Part shown: positions 1 through 10,679 of the stretch, one piece after another
Numbering within the stretch: position 1 is the first letter of the stretch
Layout of the letters: the number at the start of each line of letters is the position of its first letter
Source: Pleodorina starrii
Lineage: Eukaryota > Chlorophyta > Chlorophyceae > Chlamydomonadales > Volvocaceae
Direction of reading: 5' to 3'
Assembly: GCA_030267565.1 (NCBI GenBank)
Contig: BRXU01000019.1
Location: 484,501-548,500, forward strand
DNA: 64,000 nucleotides
Notes under the pieces: model-generated
Database searches by the model: none
The model's input: only the letters and a program-made list of their open reading frames with translations
What the model was told of the DNA's origin: nothing
Program-made: the position numbers and the translations under genes

Positions 1-3000
1 AGGGCGGGAAGCACTCCGTCAAGAAGCTGACTGGACACCTGCGGACACGGGGGGGGGCGGGCGAGTAGGCGAGCAAGAGGGTTGGCGGGTGGGTGGGACA
101 CGGGCGCCGGCAACACCGTAACCGCACCTCACCGGAGCCGCACCTCACCTGGGAAGAAAGGGGGTGTGCAAGGAGGAGGAGGAGGAGGAGGAGGAGGAGG
201 AGGAGGGGGAGGAGGAGGGGGAGGAGAATCGGAGCCAAGGGTTGGGCAGGTCGGGTCGGGTACTGTCACAGCGCGAGCAGCCAGCGCACCGGATCGGACC
301 GACGGGGGGGACCGCTGCCAGGTGGTGGTCTCTTATCAGCTCTCGCCCTTCCAAGGCGTCTGCGCCTTCTGCAGGTCATTTCAACCTCCGACGCCTATAC
401 GTGTATAACCCCGCCCCCCCCGCCCCGACAATGTCCTTGTCGCTATTTCGCAGCCCTCCCCCCCCTATACACACACCCGCTCCCGCCCTCCCGCCCCCGT
501 CCCCCCCCCCGCCCCGATGTTCCCACCTCCTGCACCGCCGTGTCCACACTCTTGGCCAGCCGCCTGAGCCCCGCCTTCGTGAGGTAGCTGGTGAGGAAGG
601 CGTGGAGAGGGGGGCTCACGTGGCCTGGGGGGGTGGGGGTTGGGTATGGGTGGGTGGAGGTGTATGGGTGGGCGGGGGGTATGGGTGGGCGGGGGGGTAT
701 GGCCGTGTGTGCATTGAAGGGAGGGAGGGGCAGGGGGGCTGAGAGTGGGTAGGGGTGACACGGTCGGGAGGGGGTAACGGGAGCAAAAGGGAGGTTCAAA
801 AAGGGGAGAGGGAGCATACGGGGGGGGGTGTGAGGGCCTGGGAGGAGGCCGAGCAGAACAGCCCGATCGGATCGCGGCCCGTGGCGCCGGGCAGGGACGC
901 AACGCCGGGACGAAAGGGACGAAAGCTATCCACCCACCTACTGCGATGAGACAGACGGGCGCGGGGAGGGGGGGGGAGGGAGGGAGGGCCGGGGCGGGCT
1001 AACACGGCCTGCCGCCTGTCCGCGCTGAGGGCTCGCTTCCCCTCCATCCCCCCGGGGGGCCCCTCCGCACAGCACCGCCGCGACCCCCTCCCTCCCTCCC
1101 ACCCCATCCAACTGCGTGGTCCCAAGTCCCCGTTCCTTGGCCCTGGCTGCCTTGGCACTAACGCCTCTCCACCCCCCCTCCTTCCGTCCCCTTTCTACCC
1201 CCTCCCTCCACCTCCCCTCCTTTCCACCTCCCCTTCCTCCACCTCCCCTCCCCCCCCAAGCTCCCACCCGAAGCCAGCATGCAGGTGAGCTCCCCCAACA
1301 CATCATCAGGGTCGTGACCGTGACTCTCAAGAGCCTGTCCAGGGAGGGGAGGGGATGGGAGGGCAGGGGAGGGCGGGGGGGGACACCCGGACAGGGGCAG
1401 GGGCAGGGCCGGAGGTCAGTCGGTCGACTTGGCACCTCTGTCCCTTCACCCACCACCCACACAAAACACCGGGTTCGGCACGCTGCGGCATGCTGGCTGG
1501 CCGGCTGACTGACAGGCTGACCGGAGGTGTTGTGCCGCTACGTGGTACCGGGTACTCGGTACCCGCCGTTGAATCCCCCTACCCCCTCCCTTCCCTTCCC
1601 CCGTCTCCCCGCACTCCAGACACACGTACCCACACAAATAGCCACACACACACACAACCCTTCTCAGGCAGCGGCTTCCCGCACGTGCAGGCGACACCGG
1701 GGGAGGGGGAGGAGGCGGGGGGCAACCGCTGCCCCACACCTCCGGTGCGCCGCGGCGCAGGTTCCCGGCATTGGGCTGGTGGGCTAGCTACACCAGGTGG
1801 GGCTCATGCAGGTTGTACCTCGGTGCCGCGGCCGTGGGAGGCCCTCGGCTGTGTGGCCATCCCCCCACGACCCCGCCAGGACATGGACCCCTGGCTCGCC
1901 ACCCGACCTCCGCAACCTCTCTCCTCTCGTCCAGTCCACCGCATCCCCTGAGGACCTCACGACCCCAAACAGACCTCGCGACCCAAATCAGATCAGATCC
2001 GCCCAGCGGCGGCACGGGCCCCGGGGCCCCGAATACTCCCACGTCGCGACATGGCGACGTTGAGACCTTGCGCAGCGCCGCGCCACCCACCTCCCGCAGC
2101 TGCTCGTCCATCCGCTTGCTCAGCTCCGAAGCCGCGCCCTTCCACGCGCGCGCCGCCGCCGCCAGTGCCGCCTGCGCCGCCTCCAGCCTCCCCCCCACCA
2201 ACCCCGCCAACAGCGACAACTCCAAGATCTCGCCCTGGCAACTGCCCAGCTTGCCGCAGCCGTACACGCTCAGTGTCGCCGCCGCCGCCGCCGCGGCACC
2301 GCCGCCAGCTCCGCCACCCACACTGCCGTCGCCCTCCGCCATCACTTCCGCTGCCGCTGCCGGCTCCGAAACCACCAGCAGCGACGCCAGGTCACGGGAC
2401 ACGACCGCCTGCAGCATCCCCGGCAGCTCCCCGCGCGCGCTGGAGGCGGCGGCGGCGGCGGCGACGGACGGCTCGTCGGCGTCTCCGCCCCTGCTGCCGC
2501 TGCCGCTGCCGTCCCCGCTATCCCCGCTCGTGGCCCTGGGCGGCAGTGAAGCCACCAGTACCTCCCCACATGCGAACATGGACACACCGCCCCCCGCGTC
2601 GGACGTAACCAACACATCCAGAGAGTCCGGCGGCGGCGGCCACTCGTGCGCGCCGGCGGCGCCGCCGCCAACGCCTGGCGGCGCCGCCGCGCCGACCTTC
2701 CCCGCCGCGCCGGCGCCGCCCGCCGGCGGCGCCGCCGCCAACGCCGCGCCGCCGGCTCCCTGCTCCCTTCCCGGCGGCGGGGCCGGGAAGAATCTGGTGT
2801 GGCGGTAGCGGTATGCGAGGTGCAGTGCCGGTGTGGTTGTTGCGGGGTGTGGCGCCAGTCCCTGCACCCAGCTGAGGTGGCAGATGGGGGAGGGGGCCAG
2901 GGGGGCGCGGAGGGTGCGGAACAGTTCGCAGGCCTCCACGTTGTAGAGGGACACGGCGCCGTGGCGGTGGCCGCTGGCGAGGACCTTGCCTGGGTGGAGA

Positions 3001-3837
3001 GGAGGCAAGGGGGGGCGGGGCGGGGCGGGGCGGAGCGGGGAGGAGCGGGGCGGGGAGGAGCGGTAAAAGAGAAGATACCGCAGCGGGGCGGGGGGGAGGC
3101 GGGGCGGAGGCGGCGTGGGATGCGGAATGTGGAGGGGAGGAGGGCAGGCGCGCGGCGGGCCGGTTGGGACGCCCAGGGGGAGGGGGTGTTGGAGACGCGA
3201 AGGAAGGAGGGGAGGTGCGTGCTGCTGTGCAGGTGGGCAAAGTCTCGCCCTGTTCGCGCCGCGCCGCTTTTTCTTCTATGCGAACGCTAGTCCTGGAAAT
3301 GTGGAGTGGTTCAGGTCAGGTTGTTTCCGCTTCACGGCGCTGCGATGGTTTCGCACAGTGTGTGTGGGTAGGTGGGTGGGTGGCCCTCTCACCGTCTGGC
3401 CTCCAGCACAGGGCCGTGATGGGCGTGTCGGGGCAGGCCACCCACAGCTTCTGCCACTCCAGCCGGTACACCCCTAGCTGCCCATCATCGCTGACCAGCG
3501 CCAACAGGTCCATGGTGGGGCACCAGCATCCCAGCACGACCTGAAAGTTCGGCGTTTAAAATTGGTTTGGAGGAGAGGAAAGGGAGGAGTGGGTGGGAGG
3601 TGGTCTCGGAGGAAGGTCGGGTACGTTTCGATGGGAGGCGCGGCCGGGATGGGTGTCGACGGGTGTTCGCCCGACGCCTCCCTGATCGGATGAACGTGAC
3701 AGATGGGGCTGAGTTTTGCCGTGGATTACCTGCTGGCTTAGGGCCTTCTCGTAGAGGACAGTAAAGGCGTTGGGGCTGCCGCGAGCTCCGCCATCGGAGT
3801 CGTTAGATGCGGGCCCTGATGAGGCTCCGTCATACAT
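1..3837 (-). CDS. APC4: Anaphase-promoting complex subunit 4 (APC4), 3' end outside window
   Basis: Scaffold/platform subunit of the APC/C ubiquitin ligase, acting in mitotic progression. Exons on the minus strand: 3837-3730, 3540-3393, 2989-2091, 1334-1268, 624-527 and 38-1 (continuing out of the window). All junctions are GT-AG and the phases close. About 452 residues are present; animal APC4 is roughly 800. The N-terminal WD40-like part contains CPTMDLLALVSDDGQLGVYR and the tryptophan-rich ITALCWRPDGK stretch typical of APC4. The helical long domain follows, with LSKRMDEQLRE, the DPDDVLGELTCML stretch and FLTSYLTKAGLRRLAKSVD. The large third exon has Gly/Ala-rich insertions (about residues 120-260). 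The start was chosen as the ATG at 3837, just inside the divergent region shared with GAPN. Identification rests on remembered family motifs. The low-complexity insert boundaries are less certain. Confidence 0.85.
171..227. repeat. GGA-rich microsatellite in an APC4 intron
   Basis: A near-uninterrupted GGA trinucleotide run with a few GGG interruptions, inside the APC4 intron spanning 39-526. On the gene's sense strand it is a TCC polypyrimidine tract. Confidence 0.8.
3071..3090 (-). repeat. Dispersed intronic repeat core, copy in APC4 intron 2
   Basis: Only the CCGCTGCGGTATCTTC core is recognisable. It lies in the sense orientation of APC4, inside the intron 2990-3392. Confidence 0.4.
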
Positions 3838-4340
3838 GCTTGGACGGAGCGATCAAAATCGAGAATGCATGCGTTAATTTGGTGATTGGCCTAAGAATGT
3901 TGCTGACACGTTTTTAGGCGGGAAGCCGTTCGGCGATCACGAGAAGTTAATGCTTAGCTCTAATCATTAAATTGTCGAAGCAAGGTTGGAAACCCGCTCA
4001 ATTCATGGATGGAGGGCTGCGTCTTCAGTTGAAGTGGGGCCAGTGAGCAGTATTGTATTCCTCATGCAGAACTGTCCACGGCTTATCGAAAGAAGGTTAG
4101 GTTCCACAAAACCCTCTGAATTACGATGATTTTTCACTGCGCATTACGAAGAGCTCCACGCGGATTGAGACTTGCAACCTTTGTCGTTCACCAATAAAAA
4201 CAGGACAACACAGCCGTAAAGCATAACACTCTTACATGCTTTCACATATACAACAATTGTATATAAAAATTGGGAACTCAGCTTGTGTCCTCGCATCAAG
4301 TGTTCGGGCACTGCCACCGCTCGCAAAACAATACAGCACG
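3838..4340. promoter_or_regulatory. Divergent promoter region APC4 / GAPN
   Basis: A 503-bp spacer between the two start codons, clearly more AT-rich than the flanking genes. It contains a TATATAAAA box at 4260-4268, about 73 bp upstream of the GAPN ATG. That would put transcription start near 4290. No equivalent TATA box was recognised for APC4. Confidence 0.55.
4260..4268 (+). promoter_or_regulatory. TATA box for GAPN
   Basis: TATATAAAA in an AT-rich stretch. Its spacing implies a 5' leader of about 50 nt before the ATG at 4341. It also argues against using the upstream in-frame ATG at 4236, which lies before the box. Confidence 0.55.
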
Positions 4341-7300
4341 ATGTCCGACTTTTACAAGGACATCGTTGCGCCAAACGGCATTTACAAGTTCTATCTAGAC
4401 GGGCAGTGGCGGGAAAGCGAATCAGGAAAAGCCGTGGGCATCATCAACCCCTCGACGCGCCAGACCTGCTTCCAAGTCCAAGGTGGGGATGTGTGGCCTT
4501 CTGGCATGCTTATCAAGCACCTTCTGGCATTGGGAAGCGCAAAGCTGCGTCACTGTGAAGCGTCTGTGCACTGCGGGCGTTATTTTTGGTGGGCGCCGGG
4601 TTTGCAAGGGCTGGAGCCGCACAAGTGTTATCAGATGTGGCCTTACGTACGTTGTTATGAACCTAATGCTGCTCTGGGCTGGCTCGAAGTCGAAAATATG
4701 CAAGGGTTTGCTTTCCCGATCCTTGAGATTTGCTTGCGCTTGCCGGTGCTGTGCTTCTGCGCACATGATACGCATTCAGGCACACCTGTTGTTAACTTAC
4801 GCCTTGCCTGCTCGCTGCGCGCACCCTCTGCCGCCCTGGTTGCACGGAATCGGTCGCTTTTCTTTGCCCGCTGTAAATAGCTTGCACTCAAAATGAGGTC
4901 AACAAGATGTTTGACAGCGCTAAGGTTGCCCAAAAGGCTTGGGCCAAAACACCGCTTTGGAAGCGCGCGGAGTACCTGCACAAGGTGGCGGCGCTTATGC
5001 GGCAGAACGCACAGCCCATCGCCGACTGCCTCATCAAAGAGGTGCGTCCGCTGTGTCGGCTCCAGGGGCTCCATGAGCTGCTCCGAGAGAGGGAAGGGGA
5101 GAGGGGATGTGCGGCCCAGCCAGGGGAGGGGCTCGCGGGCGCCCCGCAGGACAACGCCGCCCTCGCCCCCACTTCCATGCGGGCGCTCGGCGCCTGACAC
5201 CGCCAGCCTGCCGTCCCACAGCACGAATCCTCCAACCCTAGCGTGTCAATGCGGACTGTCCTTCTTTATCCCCCCTGCCTGACTGCCTGACTGATTGACT
5301 GACTGACTGACTGGCGGACTGGCTGACTGGCGGATCTCAAATCGGATCGAATGCTGGGTCAGGGAGATCAACAACCCCGTCGGCTCCTGCGTGGGGCCTC
5401 TCACCAGGCGCAACTTCATCAGTCGGGTTGTGGAGGAATGCAGCCTTTTATCAGCGGCGGTGTCCACACGTGTTACTCCCCGGGGCCAAGTCCTGATCCC
5501 CTCGGCCCCGACACGTCTTACCACCCCCTCACCCCCCCGCCCCCCCCGCTCCTCCCCGCCCCCAGGTCGCCAAGCCCTCCAAGGACAGCCTGACCGAGGT
5601 GATCCGCTCCGCCGACCTGCTGGACTACACCGCCGAGGAGGGGCTGCGCTTCCTGGGCGAGGGCCAGCTGCTCAACTCGGACTCGTTCCCGGGGAACCCG
5701 CGGAACAAGATGTGCCTCGTGTCAAAGGTGCGACCCACATCAGATCGGGATCGACCTGACCAGACCTACCCAGACCACCAACCCAGACCACCAACCCAGA
5801 TCTATCAAAGGAGCGAAACACACCACTACACAAACCAAAACACCGACGGAGGCAGAGCGAGACATACCGCGACACGCGGGAGGCTGCGGGGCGGGCGGAC
5901 AGGGTGGGAGTGCCGGCGTTGAGTCAAGGGAGGGCAACGGGAGGGGGCTTGCGCCTCCGCATCAGTCAGTCAGTCAGTCAGTCAGTCAGTCGCGGCGAGT
6001 TGCCCCTGGGGAGGGGGCGGGGGTGGGGGAGGGGGTCCACGTTTGCTGGTCCCGGGGTGGCTGGGTGCAGCGGTGCGGACAGCTTCACCCCCCGGGTGGG
6101 GTCGGGTCGGGTCGGGTGGGGGCCCGGGGGTGGCTTCCCCAGGCTCAAGCCCCCGGTGGGCAGCGGCTGTGACCCTGACCCTGACCCGGGGGCGCAACCG
6201 CACGGCACCGCGACCCAGTCGGTGCGCCGCAACAGCCCACGGCGAGGGACGGAGCTCCACACGCATGCGAGCGAGCGAGTGAGCGAGCTTGGCACGGGGC
6301 CGTGAAGTTAAGGGGGCGACAATGGGGGGCCCGGACCCCAGTCGTCGGATGTCGGCCGCTAAACGCTTTCCCCCCCCCGGCATGCATGATTGATGTTGTG
6401 CGTCGGCCCGTCGGCCCACACTTCTGGTACCATCCGCCGTTGGCCCCCCCCCCTAGCCCCTAGCTCCTGAGAGGACCGACGGGTCGCCCGGGGGCTGGGG
6501 GGGTGGGGCTGGCGGAGGCGCTCGCGAAGGAAAGCAGCTTTCGGGACCCAAGGGACTGCAGCATTCAGATATCTAACCCAACGCGGCGCCCCGCTTGCTG
6601 GCCCCCCTCCCCTGCTCGGCCCAGCCAGCCAGCCCCCCCAGCTGAATGCTGCGTATCCCGCACCGCCCCCCAGCTAAATCCTGCGTATCCCGCACTGCTT
6701 GCGGCTGGGGATGGACTCGTCTTGAGCAGGGTGGCTGGTGGCTGGTTGGGGGAGTTCGGAAGATCCCCGGGTTCAGGGATTGGAAGGATGGAGGTCGCTG
6801 GCCGCTCTCCGCTGGGCAGGGGGAATGAGGAAAAAGATACCGCAGCGAATGGACGAAGACTGCGTCAGCGAACGGACCCTGAACCCGGCAAGACTAGCCG
6901 TTGGGGCAGGTCGGGCATTGTGGGGGCGGCCAAAGGGGGGCGGTCCAGATGCGCGAACCCACAGCGGCCGCCACCCATACTTCGGTCGGGTGGAGTCGGG
7001 CCGGGACCTGTCACCTTTCCTTCCTTCCTCACTCACTTTCTTTGCTCCTCTGTGCCCCGACCACACCACATCGCACTACATTGTCGCTGGAGCCAGCGAC
7101 CCCCTGCCCCCCCGCCCCCAGCTCACACCCTCCGCCCACCGCCCTCCTCTCCCTCCCTGCCCCCACCCCCCGCCCCCCCACCCCACCCACCCCACCCCAC
7201 CCCCCTCTCCCCCCCCACCCAGGTCCCCATGGGTGTGGTTCTGGCCATCCCTCCCTTCAACTACCCGGTCAACCTGGCGGTGTCCAAGTTGGGACCCGCG

Positions 7301-10300
7301 CTCATGGCCGGAAACGCGGTGGTGCTCAAGCCGCCCACCCAGGTGCGGAGGGGGGAGGGGGGAGGGGGGAGTGGGGAGTGCGGAGGGGGGAGGGGGGAGG
7401 GGGGAGGACCGGGTGCGTATGAGGGGTGCGAGGGCCTTGCATGGACCTGGACCTCATCCCTGGTCTGGTCTAGTCTGGTCTCGGCTGGTCTGGTCTGCTG
7501 CGGTGGTAGTGCGGATGGCGACGTTGTGGCCAGCGACCAGCCGCCTGGGCGCACCGCGCCGTGATGCAGCTCCACCGCTGCCCGCCCAAGATCAAAGCTC
7601 ACTCGCCCTCGCCCTCGGTCGCCCAGCAGCCAGTAACCAGGCTGCCAGCACCGGCAGACCGCATCGTGTAGTTGACGGGGACCGGGACAGGGTCGCCCCC
7701 CCTTGTCCCATTCGGACTGTCCGCAACCCCCCTTCCTCCTCCTTGCCCGCCTCTTCCCTCCGTCGAACCTCCACACACCTCCCTCCCCAACCTCCCAACC
7801 CCCCCCCCTCGACCCCCTCACCCCCCCCCCAGGGCGCCGTGGCGGGTATCCATATGCTTCAGTGCTTCCACGCCGCCGGCCTGCCCGCGGGTCTGCTGAG
7901 TGTGGCCACCGGGCGGGGCTCCGAGATCGGCGACTTCCTGACCACCCACCCGGGAGTCAACTGCATCTCATTCACGGGAGGGGACACGGGTGCGTTGGGG
8001 GGGCGCGGGGGGGGAGGGAGGGGGTATGTCCGCTTGGGAGGGGGCTGGGAGGACGAGGCGGTCGGCTGTGGAGGGCTGCAGGTGCGGGACCGCGCGGCGG
8101 CGGCCGTGCGGACGAGCGGTTTGCGTGGCCGGCCGCGTTATTGGCCGGATAGGCCGGTGCGCCGTTTCGGCTGCCGCCGCGGCGCAGCACGTCCAAACCT
8201 CCCATACCTCGAACCGGTCGCTGGGGCCGCTGGGAGCTCTCTCCATCCTCTTCCCCCCCCCCCAAAACACACACACACACCCACACACACACCGAAGCGG
8301 CCGTCCGTCCGCCCGCCCGACTGATGCCGGCCGCCGGTCTCATCTCCCCCTACCGCCCTACCCGGCCTCATCACTGCACCACCACCACCACCCCGCACAA
8401 CCGCCCCCAGTAATCCAGGGCGCTGGTTGCCCATTTAGGCGACTGGTTGCTGCAACCACCAGTGCCGTACCAACGACGCATCGCCCCCCTAACCCTATCC
8501 GCCCCCTCCGTCCCCTGCCCCCTGCCTCCCTAGTTTCTTCCCCCCGCCCCCCCTCCCCCCCCGCCCCCCGCTTCATCTTTCCAAACTCACCCTTCAACTC
8601 CCCCGCCCCCCCTCCCCTTAACCCCCCTCTCCTTAACCCCCCCGCCCCCCTTCACCCCCCCCTCCCCGCAGGCATCTCCATCAGCAAGAAGGCCGGCATG
8701 GTTCCTCTGCAGATGGAGCTGGGCGGCAAGGACGTGTGCATCGTGTGTGCAGACGCGGACCTGGCGCTGGCCGCCAAGCACATCATCAAGGGCGGATTCA
8801 GCTACAGCGGCCAGCGCTGCACCGCCGTCAAGCTGGTGCTGGTGGCGGAGGCGGTGGCGGATGCGCTGGTGGCGGCGGTGGCGGAGGGGGTGGCCAAGCT
8901 GAGTGTGGGGGCTCCGGAGGCCGACTGCGACATCACGCCCGTGGTTTCGGAGAGCTCCGCCAATTTCATTGAGGGACTGATTATGGACGCCAAGGAGAAG
9001 GGTGAGGGAGGGGGGGGAGGGGGCTGGGAGGGGGATGGAGGGTAGGAGGGGGAGGGGGCGGGTGGGGGGAGGAGGGTTTGTGAAGAGCAAGGGGTGGGAT
9101 GGTGGGACGAGGGAAGCCGCTGATAAGGTGCGAGAGACGCGTAGGGGCCTGGGCCGAGGGAGTGAGTGACCGAGAGCCGAGGGATGCGGGCACGACAATG
9201 GCGAGGGATGCGGGCTTTGGCGCTGGTGGTTGGGCGGTGGACCTGGGGGCGGGGGGCGGGCGGTGGTGCTGTGAGCGACCAGGTTGCTGTGGGCGGGTGG
9301 GTCGCTCACCGCACCGCACTGTACTGCCGATAGGGAGGCAGCGGAGGGGGTAACGAGGGTGGCGGGAGGATGCGGAACCTGGGGGGTGGAGGATGGGGCG
9401 ACATGGAACCCGACTACGACTACACGTCGCTCACCGCCCCGCACCCCCCCCCCGCACCCCCCCCCTCCCGGGCACCCCCTCAGGCGCCACCTTCGTGACC
9501 GGCGAGTACAAGCGCGAGGGCAACCTTATCTGGCCGGTGCTGCTGGACCGCGTGACTCCCTCCATGCGGCTGGCCTGGGAGGAGCCGTTTGGCCCCGTGC
9601 TGCCGGTCATGCGGGTGGCCTCCCCCGAGGAGGCGGTGGCGCACTGCAACGCCTCCAAGTACGGCCTGCAGGGCTGCGTGTTCACCCGGGACATCAACGC
9701 GGCCATCGCAATCAGCGACGCCATGGAGACAGGGACCGTGCAGGTGGGGTGGGGTGGGGTGGAGGTGGGGTGGGGTGGGGTGGGGTGGGGGTGGGTGAAC
9801 ACGTGCGTGTGGCAATGAATGAAGGAAGGAGAAATTGCAGCGATGGGACGGAGGCGGCGCAAACGCGCGGTGGTCCAATGACTCGGCATGCAGTTATGGA
9901 CCCACCCGACATATCTGTTGTTGTTGCCTGTCCAGTACTGGAGCGTACGTGGGGGAGGGGGCGGGGCGGGGCGGTGGCTAAGGGCGGGGTGGGGGGCGGG
10001 CCGAGTGGGGCGCCTGCCCTGCCCTGCTTGGGGCTCCGTGAACTGCGATGAGTGGAGTGGAGTGGAGTGCTGCACTTCCGCTTCTCCGTCGCCGTCGCCT
10101 CGCCGGGGGGTTCGGTTGGGTTGGGTTTCGTGTGTGGGGCGGGCCATTCGGCCACATTGACATTGACCGGTGCGCGACCGGTCCCCCCGAGCAGTCGGGT
10201 GCGGCGCGTCAGCTCACACAGACACACGGGGCGCGCGCGCGATGGCCATCCGCTACACCCTCGCCACTAGCTTTGCGCGGAAGGCGCAGACATCAAAGCG

Positions 10301-10679
10301 GGCCGCGCCCCGCATCTTCCGCCCTGCTGCCTCCACCGCCCCCCCCCCCCGCCTGAGGGCAGCCTGCACACCACTCCTGACCCCCACCCCGCCTCCCCGC
10401 CTCGCCCGACCCACGAACACCCTCGCCCCCTCTCCCCCCTCTCCCTCACCCCCCACCCCCCACTCCTCAAACCCCTCACCCCTCACCCCCCACCCCTACC
10501 CCCCCTCCTTTGCTCCGCAGGTGAACTCCGCGCCCGCCCGCGGCCCCGACCACTTCCCCTTCCAGGGCTTCCGCGACTCGGGTATCGGCAGCCAGGGTAT
10601 TCGCAACTCGCTGGCAATGATGGTCAAGACCAAGTCAACCGTCATTAACCTGGAGAAGGAGTCGTACACCATGGGATGA
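4341..10679 (+). CDS. GAPN: NADP-dependent non-phosphorylating glyceraldehyde-3-phosphate dehydrogenase (ALDH11 family)
   Basis: Oxidises glyceraldehyde-3-phosphate directly to 3-phosphoglycerate with NADP+, giving cytosolic NADPH and bypassing ATP formation. Eight exons: 4341-4482, 4881-5041, 5566-5727, 7223-7342, 7833-7989, 8672-9001, 9484-9743, 10521-10679. All are GT-AG and give 496 residues, the normal plant GAPN length. It aligns with plant GAPN almost end to end. Active-site features: FNYPVN with Asn168, MELGGKD with general-base Glu263, and GQRCTAVK with catalytic Cys297. The C-terminus has [14 protein letters not shown] and ends SYTMG, as in plants. The start at MSDFYKD follows a TATA box. 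Introns are pyrimidine-rich; the third (about 1.5 kb) carries GACT-type repeats and an antisense copy of the dispersed intronic repeat. No N-terminal targeting peptide is apparent, so the cytosol is the likely location. Confidence 0.96.
5966..5991. repeat. (CAGT)n microsatellite in GAPN intron 3
   Basis: Six to seven tandem CAGT units. A related GACT run occurs near 5286-5315 in the preceding intron. Confidence 0.8.
6831..6880 (-). repeat. Dispersed intronic repeat, copy in GAPN intron 3
   Basis: Reverse-strand copy of the short repeat containing GGGTCCGTTCGCT then CGCTGCGGTATCTT. It is antisense to GAPN. See the finding on the repeat family. Confidence 0.5.

Noticed and set aside
1771..2808. 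Plus-strand open frame of 345 codons over the APC4 region, and many similar long Ala/Pro/Arg frames
   Set aside because: These are antisense or shifted-frame shadows of GC-rich exons. Composition is low-complexity and the minus frame carries the conserved APC4 sequence.
4236..4340. N-terminal extension of GAPN from an upstream in-frame ATG resembling a mitochondrial presequence
   Set aside because: The TATATAAAA box at 4260-4268 lies downstream of that ATG, so it is probably not transcribed. The protein from 4341 already has the standard GAPN length and N-terminus.
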